Of a stretch of 64,000 bases of DNA, positions 10,472 to 19,800 are shown one piece after another. Each line of letters starts with the position of its first letter. Position 1 is the stretch's first letter. The DNA is from Syngnathus acus (taxonomy: Eukaryota > Chordata > Actinopteri > Syngnathiformes > Syngnathidae). The stretch spans positions 2,852,001 through 2,916,000 of the forward strand of contig NC_051099.1 of NCBI RefSeq assembly GCF_901709675.1, given 5' to 3'. A program made the translations under genes and the position numbers. The notes under the pieces were generated by a model that worked only from the letters and a program-made list of their open reading frames with translations, was not told where the DNA came from and searched no databases.

Positions 10472-13419
10472 TTAGCCTTCTGACAGCGCCACCTGAAAGA
10501 CAAGAACACAAGTTTGAGTCCACAAAGTTTTATTTTCTCCAAAAAAAAAAAAAAGAGCAATAATAGATAAAACGAGTTGAAAAGTGTGGGGACGTACATC
10601 GACATCAAAATTGCTTTTGAGGCCTACCTTCTCGGGAAAGAAATCGGGGTTACTTTGCCGTAGTTTTACTGGTCTGCCCTTGATGACGGCGTAGCAGAAC
10701 ATGGTGATGACCATGACGAACAGAAAGTAGCTGGTGTGCATCAGGTGCAGGTTGATGAGGGAGCGGTCATCCTGGTCAAAATAATTGCTTGCTTAACATC
10801 GGCGAGCATGGTCAAGCGTCTTAATCTCCCGGCGACTTACGTCGGGCACGATGACGGTGAGCTTGGGGTTGACGGCGTGGTACACCTTGCCCACGGCGCC
10901 CTTGTAGCACCAGAAGGGGTTGTATTCCTGGCTGTACTTGGTGTCCGAGTCCCGCACGGTGGTGAACACCTTGTACCAAGACGTGGCATTGGTGTACGTC
11001 TCCGGCGTGCAGTGTGGCGGAGTCCTGTCAAAACGAGAGAGGGGGGGATCGTTCTATGAAGCCTGTTGACAAATTTCATTGGATAACAGAAAATACAGCT
11101 AATGCTAATTTCACTAGCCTGGAAACATTACTCCACTCACATTTCACCTTTATGTGTTTTTTTTCTGATGGGGCAACTCACACTGTGACTGGAAAGATGT
11201 TGCTGACTGCCGTGATGGTCATGCAGGTGCTGAACACCACCTGCTCGCAGTGCCCGTGCAGAAGGCAGTCATCTGCGTTCCAGGACACGGGCAGCGTGAA
11301 CGTGATATTGATCTCTTCGTGCGATTCACGGCCTGAAAAGCCAGCAAATAGTCAATTTATATAGCAGATATATATAACAGCATATATGAGCAGCGCCAGG
11401 TTCCTGGGGGTGCACATCAGTGAGGATCTCTCCTGGTCCACCAACACCGCGTCGCTGGCGAAGAAGGCCCAGCGCCGCCTGTACTTCCTTCGGAAACTCA
11501 GGCGAGCGGGGACTCCTCCGGCCGTCATGACTACTTTTTACCGCGGCACCATTGAGAGCGTCCTCTCCAGCTGTATTGCTGTCTGGGGTGGCAGCTGCAC
11601 TGACCAAGACTTGAAGGCCCTGCAGCGCATTGTGAAAACGGCTAGTAAGACTATTGGTGCTTCTCTCCCCTCCTTGAAGGACATTTACACCTCCCATCTC
11701 ACTCGCAAGGCGACCAGGATTGTGAGTGATGTGAGTCACCCCGCTCACTCTTTGTTTGAACTTCTGCCCTCTGGGAGGCGGTACAGGAGCCTGCGCTCCC
11801 GCACCACCAGACTTTCCAACAGCTTCGTACTCCAGGCTGTTAGGATCCTGAACTCGCTCCCCCTTTCAGCGTAGCGTCCTGTTCTTGCTGTATGCTCACT
11901 GGCTCGGTTTTGCCCCTCATATTCAATGGGTTATTGGTCTGTTTTTATTCATCGCTCATTTTATTTTATTTATTATTTATGGTTTGTGCCTTCTTGTTTT
12001 TGTTTTGTGTCGCCTACTTGTATGTCTCGTCACCGTGGGATGGAGGAAACGGAATTTCGGTTTCTTTGTGTGTCTTGACATGTGAAGGGATTGACAATAA
12101 AGCTGACTTTGACTTTGATATAGGCCACTACTCCACAAGGCTAAAATGGGTGTCATGAGAGAGGAAATAAAAAAGGACTCTCCCTCACCAGATAGGCCAA
12201 CCTGCTGTCCCAGGACGGTAGCGTACAGGTGGGTGATGTTACGCGAGTAGCCGCCGAAGGGCCGCTGTGGGTTGAGGGTGAGCGTGATGGGCACCGAGAT
12301 GTTGATGTAGCCCGAGTCCTCGGAGAGCAGCGTTGACGGCGTGCTGGGCCGTGCCTGCCCGCTGGTCGCCGCCAGGCTCTCGGGCGTGGTGGACTCGTTG
12401 AGACCGTGCTTGATGGTCTCATTCTCCGACACGCAGAAGTCTACCTCATTGTAGCGCAGTAGGAACGTGTTCCAGTCCTGAGGAATAACAATACAGACTC
12501 AGAAAAAATATGCTTCATCACACACTGTTGTTTCACTTGGCCGTTATTCACCGTAACCGACACCTCTCGCACGACAGAAAGGGACCCACCTCGGTCAACT
12601 CTGGAGACTTGATCTCCTTGATCTTGAAGAAGTAGCCGATGGTGAGGAATGCAATGGCCACGGCGCTGACACTGATCATAAAGATGACCAGTGGCGGGCG
12701 GTTGTTGATGGAGCTTCTGAGGTTCTCCAGAGGGTTCAACAGGTACACCTGCACAACAAACACAATGGTTGCGTTAACAAACGACGCATTGTTCAAGTTG
12801 GTCTTCTAATCAAACTGTTTTAAAGGTCTTGCGTTAACTAATCAGTGTAAAACATGATAACGACCCTGACTTCATGGCTGACTGCAGCCTTCTGCACACA
12901 GACGGAACTAACCATAACCGTTTCTAAAACAAATCCACGTGTTTCAAGCTTAAAGCATCAAAATGCTGCATAGTTCCCACAGCCAGGAAAGAGTCGGAGT
13001 TACGAGCGTTCAAGACTTAATACGTGTATTTCCAAGTAGTTTTCAATACTTAATACGTGTATTTCCAACTAGTTTCAATACTTTAAATAGGTTAATAGCA
13101 ATTTTTGAGACGAAGTGGGAAAACTATTTTTTTCCCCAGTGTGAATTCGCGAGAAACGAAACCACACTTCAGTTTTGCACAACCCATTCTCGTTTTCTCA
13201 ATACGGTGCTCTTAAGGGTACCTTAGACAAGTAAACAGGCGGAATTGTTTTTAAAGCAAATATCCTACACTGTTTCGTGCAATGTCTGTTGTGTTTGTTG
13301 GAGTTTAGAAGCACATTACTCACTAACGCTAGACTCTGTCCTGCCCGGCGGAAACCACCCTAAAAACTTCCATTTCAATTATAAAACAGTCGTGGGTTAT
13401 ATTAATCCACACTTACCAT
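10472..13419 (-). CDS. tmem248: transmembrane protein 248, complete, seven coding exons
   Basis: The coding exons are, in transcript order, 13417-13419, 12590-12748, 12189-12477, 11182-11332, 10841-11024, 10628-10771 and 10472-10492. They join in frame to 316 residues (human 314) and every junction has GT-AG. The product is a two-pass membrane protein of poorly known function. The first membrane segment (residues about 20-42, containing MISVSAVAIAFLTIGYFF) is followed by a lumenal or extracellular domain with several N-glycosylation motifs and conserved cysteines (HGHCEQVVF, YNPFWCYKGA). The second membrane segment (MHTSYFLFVMVITMFCYAVI) precedes a short tail ending EKVALSEG. The ATG is the last codon of exon 1 and sits directly against the donor GTAAG. 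The last coding exon holds only six codons and the stop. Intron 3 carries a LINE fragment in the opposite orientation. Identification rests on near-continuous similarity to human TMEM248. Confidence 0.96.
11384..12118 (+). mobile_element. 5'-truncated L2/CR1-like LINE, 3' end
   Basis: An open frame of about 160 codons ending in TAG at 11872-11874 encodes the C-terminal part of a non-LTR reverse transcriptase (RFLGVHISEDLSW, KKAQRRLYFLRKLR, YRGTIESVLSSCI and LLPSGRRYRSLRSR). This is followed by about 240 bases of 3' untranslated sequence ending with GACAATAAAGCTGACTTTGA and a short TTTGACTTTGA tail repeat. The polymerase core and the 5' end are absent, so the copy is dead. It lies in intron 3 of tmem248, antisense to that gene. 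The intact frame and typical tail suggest a fairly young insertion. Clade assignment is from memory of fish L2-type elements. Confidence 0.85.
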
Positions 13420-13560
13420 TTTCTCCGGCGGGGGCTGCTGGCGAGGAGCTCCGCGTAATCACTCGCAACCGAAAAGCAACTGTTTAGCCTAGCCTAGCCT
13501 AGCTCCGATGCTAGTCAGCCCTCCCGCCCGCTGCCGGCGCCGCCGAGCTAGTCGTTGGCC
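13417..13560 (-). promoter_or_regulatory. tmem248: GC-rich first exon and promoter region of tmem248
   Basis: The 5' untranslated part of exon 1 upstream of the ATG at 13419-13417 is CpG-rich (for example CCGGCGGGGG and GCCGGCGCCGCCGAG), followed by a short AGCCT repeat at 13485-13502. No TATA box was recognised, which fits a housekeeping-type CpG promoter. The transcription start is not visible. Confidence 0.45.
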
Positions 13561-13746
13561 TCACCGGGGAAAAGCTACTCGCCCCGGGTTAGAACGCTGT
13601 AAAACAACAGGTGTAGGTGAGTGGCGACAAATCCAACAGCACCACGTCCCATTCTTGTTGTCGAGTATCTGTTCATCCGTAGTTTACGTCCGCGAAGGCA
13701 TAGCTGAGAGTGCCGAGTGCTCCGCCCATCCGCAGTGCGCGTCTCT

Positions 13747-13991
13747 TAGTGATGTGCATTCCAGTTCTTTTAGGTGAATGAATCCTTAGAATCAGTTCAC
13801 TCAAAAGATTCGTTCAAACGAATCGTTCAATGAATCCCCCCTAATCCTTCAATGGGCATTACCGACACCTACTGGTTGAAGTCATATGAACTGAAAAAAG
13901 AACGACTCACTGTAGAAAGTGATTCGTTCACTCTCGTTCACTGAAAGGATTCGTTCCTTTGAACGAATCGTTCACTCACGAGCCAACACTA
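13747..13991. mobile_element. hAT-type MITE with perfect 8-base target duplication
   Basis: The element is flanked on both sides by GCGTCTCT (13739-13746 and 13992-13999), an exact 8-base target-site duplication as made by hAT transposases. Its ends are short inverted repeats, TAGTGATG on the left and TAGTGTTG read inward from the right. The 245-base interior has no coding capacity and is full of alternating GATTCGTTC and GAACGAATC palindromic motifs. It lies about 330 bases upstream of the tmem248 start codon, between tmem248 and drc1. Confidence 0.85.
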
Positions 13992-13999
13992 GCGTCTCT

Positions 14000-14634
14000 C
14001 AAATTGAGCGCTCTGACGTCACAAGTCAGGCCACACAATGTTGGAACTGTCAGTTGGTAAACAAAAAAAAACCAACGAAATTTCTCCGTCTAAATTGACA
14101 ACAAAGTGGTTCGTTAAGTTCTGGAAAATGTCTATCAGAGTTCCTTTGTGACGTCTGTTTTGTGCTTTGCTACGCCGGTGCGTTCACTGCACGTCGTAAA
14201 TCAAAGACGTTCGAATGAGTTAACCTTGTCCAAAATGGTGGAGGAAAGTAGAAAGGAGAGTCCCTCAAAATATATAAACGATAAACAACTAAAGGCTAAT
14301 TTAACATTTACTTGTCCTACTCTGGTTAAGCTAAAGGCAAAGATGTTCCTTCACAATTTTCATTGTACACAATATTCAATAAAAATCCGACCTTTGAACA
14401 CCAAATGCAAATAAATAAAACTCAGTCCTTTGCTCACATTAGAAAAAAACAAAAGTCCTTGGTTCATAAAAAGTATATACAAATCCTACTCAGGCTGTCG
14501 TTTATAAAAATGATGTGATGACATCACCCAACCTCAGACCGTGATGCAATTGCACATCATCTAATCACTGAGGAATGATGCACTTTTGACTTCAGTTGTT
14601 GTCCGACCAGACCGGAAGTCGGTCATCGTTTCAG
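14000..14634. other. drc1 upstream region
   Basis: This holds no recognisable coding exon. The bases directly before the drc1 ATG read TCGTTTCAG, which would also serve as a splice acceptor, so an untranslated first exon further upstream is possible. No RFX X-box was recognised here even though the gene is ciliary. Confidence 0.4.
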
Positions 14635-16530
14635 ATGCAGAGCCAGGAAAGTGGCGCGACCAGGCCGGAGAGCCATGAGGACCCCCAAGCGGCGGCGGGC
14701 AGGGAACCCATGACGGCCCAGCGAGTCATCCGCCTGCATTGCGAGCTGCTCGCTTTCTTCACCGACCTGCAGACGGCGGCCGACGCCAAGCAGTCACTGC
14801 GGCAGACCAAGTTTGAGGAGGCCCTGCGGCTGCGTATGGAGCGCCTGAATGGCTCCAGGGAGTTCAGCACCAAAAAGTTGCAGGAGATCAAGGACGGCTG
14901 GGCTCAGTCCACCACCAAGACCACGCTGCCGGACCTCCTGGACTCCCTGAACACTCAGCGCACGCTGTGCTCTGAGATGTTGGACCACAAGATGGAGCTC
15001 ATCGGCGAGCTGCAGAAGAAATGGGTGGACGGCGACGAGCGCCACTCCATCGACCTCCGCAAGCAGAAGGAGGCCCTGGACTTGATGATTGAGCGCATGG
15101 ACAAGGTGAGGCACATGACCATGGCCAACAAGGAGCTGGCGCACATCCAGAGCCCGCATGACATCTTCTTGACGCAAAGCCTGCGCGAGTGGGAGGGCTT
15201 CCAGACGGAGCTGCGGGCTCGGCGCAAGGAATGGCTGACCCAGAGGAAGCTGGCCATGGAGGAGTACGAGAACGCCATGCCGTTGCTGGAGCTAGCGCAG
15301 GAGCAGTGCAACGCGTCCAAGCGCTCCATCGACATGAAGCTGATGGAGCTGGAGCGGGAGCAGGAGGAGATTAAGGGCAAGCGCAACGTGCTGGATGCCC
15401 GCAAGCTGAGCTGCGACGAGAAGCCCGAGGTCATCTACCTGCTGCGCAAACGCGTCAACACGCTCAAGGTGCAGCTGAGCGACATCATGAAGATGATCCA
15501 GATGGAGGAGGAGAGCTTCCAACGGCGCGAGCAGCATCTGCTGGATGACATTCGTCACAGCATGGCGCAGCACAAGCGCATCCAGAAGAAGACCAAGCAC
15601 TTCGCCCTGTTTGACGCGCAGACCTTTGTGAAGATGTCCAGCATGCTGGTGGCCGAGGTGAAGCTGCTGGCCGAGAGCGCGCTGGCGACCGACTCGCACC
15701 TCTGTGCCCACCTGGGCCTGACGTGGGAGCGGCCTACCGCCGTCATCGAGCGCCGCTACCCCATCCAGCCGCAGGACCGCTTCGAGATGGTGGCGCAGGT
15801 GTACGCCGAGAGCGTGGCCGAGGTGGACGCCAAGACCATGACGGCGCTGCTGGGGTTGCTGTCCGACGAGCTGGGCTTCCTGATGGAGAACAGCGAGCAT
15901 CTCGGCTTCCTGCGCAACGAGCGCCGCACGGCCGAGAAGCTCCTGGGCCTGCTCAACGCCTTTGACTTCTACGACGACGACCTCAACAGGCTGGCGGCCT
16001 TCCTGCTCAAGTATGAAGAGCAGCACCGAGAGCGGGCTGAACAAAAGGAGGGCGACCCAGATGACGGTGACCCGGAAGGCAGCGACTCGGACAGCGGCGA
16101 CCCGGACAGCGGCGACCCGGACAGCGGCGACCCGGACAGCAGCGACCCGGACGGGGACGCCCCGGATGGCGACGCCCCCGTACAGCTCATCCATCCTAAC
16201 AACGTCCTGCCCGCGTTCTTGAGCTTCGTCAGCTACCGCGTGCACCGCATGAAGAATTCAGCACTGCGCCATTATCTGGACTGGGACGATGATGCAGATA
16301 AAGCCTTCTGGGACAGTTTGGCCAACATCATCCCGGAGGAGAAGCTCAGAATCTGGGACGCCGCCGAGATCGCCTTGACCAAGTACCTGGCCGTCCTGGA
16401 GGAGAACTCAGAAATATTCCGCAAGAATGTCACACTGGAGGAGGAAAATAGAGAGCTGCGCAGGCAGCTGGCATGCGAGACTGACGGAAGTGCTTTTCTG
16501 CTCAAGGACTTCCTGGAAAAGGACGGTTAA
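14635..16530 (+). CDS. drc1: dynein regulatory complex subunit 1 (DRC1)-like, intronless
   Basis: A single open frame of 631 residues. DRC1 is a nexin-dynein regulatory complex subunit of motile cilia that helps anchor the complex and assemble inner dynein arms. The residue 30-320 region is coiled coil and aligns by eye with human DRC1 (for example LPDLLDSLNTQRTLCSEMLD). The central conserved block begins HFALFDAQTFVKM near residue 322 and contains HLGLTWERP. A low-complexity acidic stretch at about 474-512 has repeated GDPDS units. The C-terminal block (IHPNNVLPAFLSF, IIPEEKLRIWDA) ends in a short coiled coil near residues 585-615. Human DRC1 is about 740 residues and multi-exonic; this copy is shorter at the N-terminus and has no introns, so it may be retroposed. 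I chose the ATG at 14635; the frame is open a little further upstream but has no other ATG. A polyadenylation signal follows at 16574. Confidence 0.88.
   Translation: MQSQESGATRPESHEDPQAAAGREPMTAQRVIRLHCELLAFFTDLQTAADAKQSLRQTKFEEALRLRMERLNGSREFSTKKLQEIKDGWAQSTTKTTLPDLLDSLNTQRTLCSEMLDHKMELIGELQKKWVDGDERHSIDLRKQKEALDLMIERMDKVRHMTMANKELAHIQSPHDIFLTQSLREWEGFQTELRARRKEWLTQRKLAMEEYENAMPLLELAQEQCNASKRSIDMKLMELEREQEEIKGKRNVLDARKLSCDEKPEVIYLLRKRVNTLKVQLSDIMKMIQMEEESFQRREQHLLDDIRHSMAQHKRIQKKTKHFALFDAQTFVKMSSMLVAEVKLLAESALATDSHLCAHLGLTWERPTAVIERRYPIQPQDRFEMVAQVYAESVAEVDAKTMTALLGLLSDELGFLMENSEHLGFLRNERRTAEKLLGLLNAFDFYDDDLNRLAAFLLKYEEQHRERAEQKEGDPDDGDPEGSDSDSGDPDSGDPDSGDPDSSDPDGDAPDGDAPVQLIHPNNVLPAFLSFVSYRVHRMKNSALRHYLDWDDDADKAFWDSLANIIPEEKLRIWDAAEIALTKYLAVLEENSEIFRKNVTLEEENRELRRQLACETDGSAFLLKDFLEKDG
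16054..16173 (+). repeat. drc1: coding minisatellite, 15-base units, in drc1
   Basis: Units of the type GACAGCGGCGACCCG are repeated about four times almost exactly, flanked by decayed copies. They encode Gly-Asp-Pro-Asp-Ser repeats in the acidic linker of DRC1. Such in-frame 15-base repeats can change number without a frameshift. Confidence 0.8.
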
Positions 16531-16573
16531 GATCCAAGACCCACTGCTGGAGCCCCACGACAACCAACAAAAT

Positions 16574-16579
16574 AATAAA
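16574..16579 (+). terminator. drc1: polyadenylation signal of drc1
   Basis: AATAAA 43 bases after the drc1 stop codon on the plus strand. Confidence 0.7.
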
Positions 16580-16754
16580 AAAGTGCAAGAACAAATCAAT
16601 TTCCATGTCATTTCAAAACCCTCATAACCTTCTGACTACTGTGAGCCTTTTTATCATAAAATTGAAATTCTCACATACTTTGCATATGAGTCATTAAGTA
16701 CTTCAAACTCATTGAATGATGAGATTTTTTTTTCTTATTTCATCATATTGACAT

Positions 16755-16760
16755 TTTATT
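16755..16760 (-). terminator. lig3: polyadenylation signal of lig3
   Basis: AATAAA on the minus strand, about 130 bases after the lig3 stop codon. With the drc1 signal at 16574 this places the two convergent 3' ends roughly 150 bases apart. Confidence 0.6.
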
Positions 16761-16892
16761 TGAAAAAGCACACCATTGCTTCACACTTGCTCATCATGAT
16801 TTTCGTTACAAATGAGTGTACGCGCCTCGCAGTCTCCGTTGCGTGACGGCTTGAAGTAAGGACAGAACAAATAGCTTTTTTTTTTTTTGCAG

Positions 16893-19800
16893 CTAGCAGG
16901 GCGCAACCACGCGCCTCTTGCGGATGCACTCCCAGATCCAGCCGGCCGTCACCCGCTGGGCGCGACTGCCGCCGTCGCCGTGCTGATCGTCGGCCAGCGT
17001 GTGGGTGGCAGAGGGGGCGTCGTAGTCGTCCACCAGGTCGCCGTCGTACGCCACGAAGTAGCGTCGCAGCTTGGCAAAGTCGTCCACGCTGGACGGCAGG
17101 AAGAGCTTGACGCCACTGAAGATGTCCAGAAGTGTCTACAAAAATAAATAAATGATGAGGTGACACTTTTGTTTTTTCCCCCACGCACATCACTCAGGCC
17201 AGATTCCACTTTAAAAAATGTATACACACACTTTTCTCAATGAAATCCACGTTATACCTTGTCATTGTTGGAGTCCAGCATCTGCGGGGGAGGAGGAGGC
17301 GGCGTGGACGTCACCTTTGCTGCTTTGGCGTGCCCGTTGCTCTGCACAGTTTCGCTCTTCCTCGGCTGCAAATCCAAAAAGTTGAAGTCAACCTGGGGAG
17401 TTTTGTTTTTGCGAAGCGCGACAGGCAGGCATACCTTTTTGGGGGCGGGTGTCTTGACGGCGGGGGAGCCCGGCTCAGATTTCACCGCCTTGCGTTTGGC
17501 TGGTGTGCTGTTACCTGCTTACAAAGAAATCATTTTGTGTTTCAAAACTGGATGAAGTCACAAGTCAATGTCCCCCCCCCCTCGACTCACTTGTCTTCTT
17601 GGGCGGGCCGCTTTCCGGCGCAGGTGAATTGCTGCCGCTATCTCCTCCCGACTCGCCCTTGTCTTGGCTGGAAGATGCCGCTGTCACTTGAAAGTCAGAG
17701 TTCTCTTTGGATACGCGATACAGCTCCTGGCGGAGCGGACGGCAGAAGGACCCGTTTCAAACGTCAGCATCGGTGCCACCTAGAAGTCAAAGCGGCTGCG
17801 ACGTACCTTGAGCTGTGGCAGGTTGGTGGCGCTCTTCCAATCTTTGTCATCGCGGACGCGCGTCATGCGGGGGAAGCGGATGGAGATGCCGTCGGCCGTG
17901 TGCATCTCCGACTTGGAGAACTCGGCGCCCGTGATCTCCCACACGGGCGCTTCCTGGGCCGCCACAACACACTTTGATTTGTATCCTTCCACAAAGACTG
18001 GTTTTGCTTTCGTTTTTGTGGTGATTTGGATGCCTTCTGTTTTCTTGTAAACCAAGCATTTGATTGGGAACTTTGAAAAACTTTGTGTGATCAATGGACT
18101 CAACACAAGCGTGACTCACCTCGGGACTGCGGATGAGGAAATCCGGGTAGTAGTTCTTGACGATTTTCAGCCAGCTGGGGATTTTGTTGGGATCCTACGG
18201 AAACACGTGCACAGAAGAGACGAATGAGGTACGGTCGCGCAAGAATTCCCGGCAAGCTCGTCCACACCGACCTTGCTGATTTTGACAACATCCAGCTCTT
18301 TTTGGAGCCGGGCCAACATGGCGTCATCGTAGCCGCCAGAGCACTTGGTGACCGTGCACCACTTCTTGGAGTCCGGGTCGTAGCAACCCATTAAGAAGCT
18401 GGACATGATGCCTCCTAACACGGCGACAAACACATTTGTTGGGATGGTATCATTTGATGCCAATTCCAAACGCAAACGCACCGTTGGAGCCTTTCCCGTA
18501 GAAAGCGCCAAGCACCACCAGGTCAGCCGTGTCGGCCATGGCACCCTCGTTCAGGTAGTCCTTCTTCACCTTCAGCCAGTGACGCTTGCCCGGCTCGTAC
18601 GAGCCCTGGGGCACACCGTGTAACACGTACACAGTCATCATCACGACATGTGCTCAGTCTCGCTAACACGCCGGAAAATACGAGTCTGACCTTGACGTCT
18701 TTGAGCACCAGGCCTTCCAAACCTTCTCTGATGACCCGAGTGATCATGTCGGCCAGGTCTCTCCCACGCTATCGCACATAGTGACACATATTTAGCGTGC
18801 GGGTGAAGTCCAAGGCGGTAGGTGCGCTCTTACCGTGACGTGCTTCATTTCAGAGAAGAGGATTCGGTTGGGCACCTCCACCATGTTGTCGTGCAGGAAC
18901 TTCCTGCGCTCGCACAGCGGCCTGAAGGACAAAAGTGAAAATATTTAATGTGTTATTATAATCCAACCGTGAGTAGCAAGACACGTTTCAAATGAAAATA
19001 AACAAGGATGTGTAAAAATAATGGCGGTTATGTCAAACAAAAGACCCAGAAGTAGGTGAATTTACATTTGTATTATTTCCCAAATTGTTTCCATTGATCT
19101 GACGTTTTTACCTTTCCATGAGACTTTTGCCATTGAAGTAGATGCAGTCAAAGACAAAAAGGCACACTTTGGCATCTTGAAAGGCGGCTTTCTGAAGGAC
19201 AAAAAGAGGACACGCTGGCGACATGAACTTCTACTTGTCGTTTGCCATATGGGTGGAGCCTCTGACCTTGTGCACGCCCAGCGTCCCAAAGGGGAGGGGC
19301 TTGCTGGTGTTGGTGTCGATGAGCAGCACCTCGGCGTCCAGAATTATACTGTGGCCACCGGGGAACGCCTGCGGGATGTAATCCTTGAAGTGGACCACCT
19401 GGTGACGACCGCAAAAAACACAAATGATTCAGATTAAATCTTAGGATGTATGTCCAGCAGCACCCTCTAGTGGCCAGACTGTCAAGCCTGGAGTGTTCAC
19501 TGGCACATGCTGAGAGAGCAAATGTTGATAAGGCCTTGTGGGAAATGTCCCACTGTGCGCATCACTAGAGGCTGCTAATCGTACAAGTACTCATACTGAT
19601 TAGTGTGCGTGTGTGTGCGTGCGTGACTGACTTTGTGCGGCAGCACGGGTTTGAGGCTGCGGCTGAAGTAGCTGAAGCTGTCGCCACTCTTGTGCACCTG
19701 CACGCGCTCGCCGTCGTACTTGATCTCAGAGTACATGCCGTTGGGGCACTTCTTCATGGCGTACTCGATGGATTTGCACGCCTCCGCCTGGGCGGGGGCG

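Noticed and set aside
11326-11748. 140-codon minus-strand frame in tmem248 intron 3
   Set aside because: It is the reverse strand of the inserted LINE coding region. Only its edge overlaps tmem248 exon 4.
15292-16245. 317-codon open frame antisense to drc1
   Set aside because: It is the GC-rich mirror of the drc1 coding sequence (Val/Leu/Ala/Arg-rich, no family), whose sense strand has a clear DRC1 product.
17240-17977. 245-codon plus-strand frame over lig3 exons 16-20
   Set aside because: It crosses several lig3 exons and introns in antisense, with no splice or protein evidence of its own.
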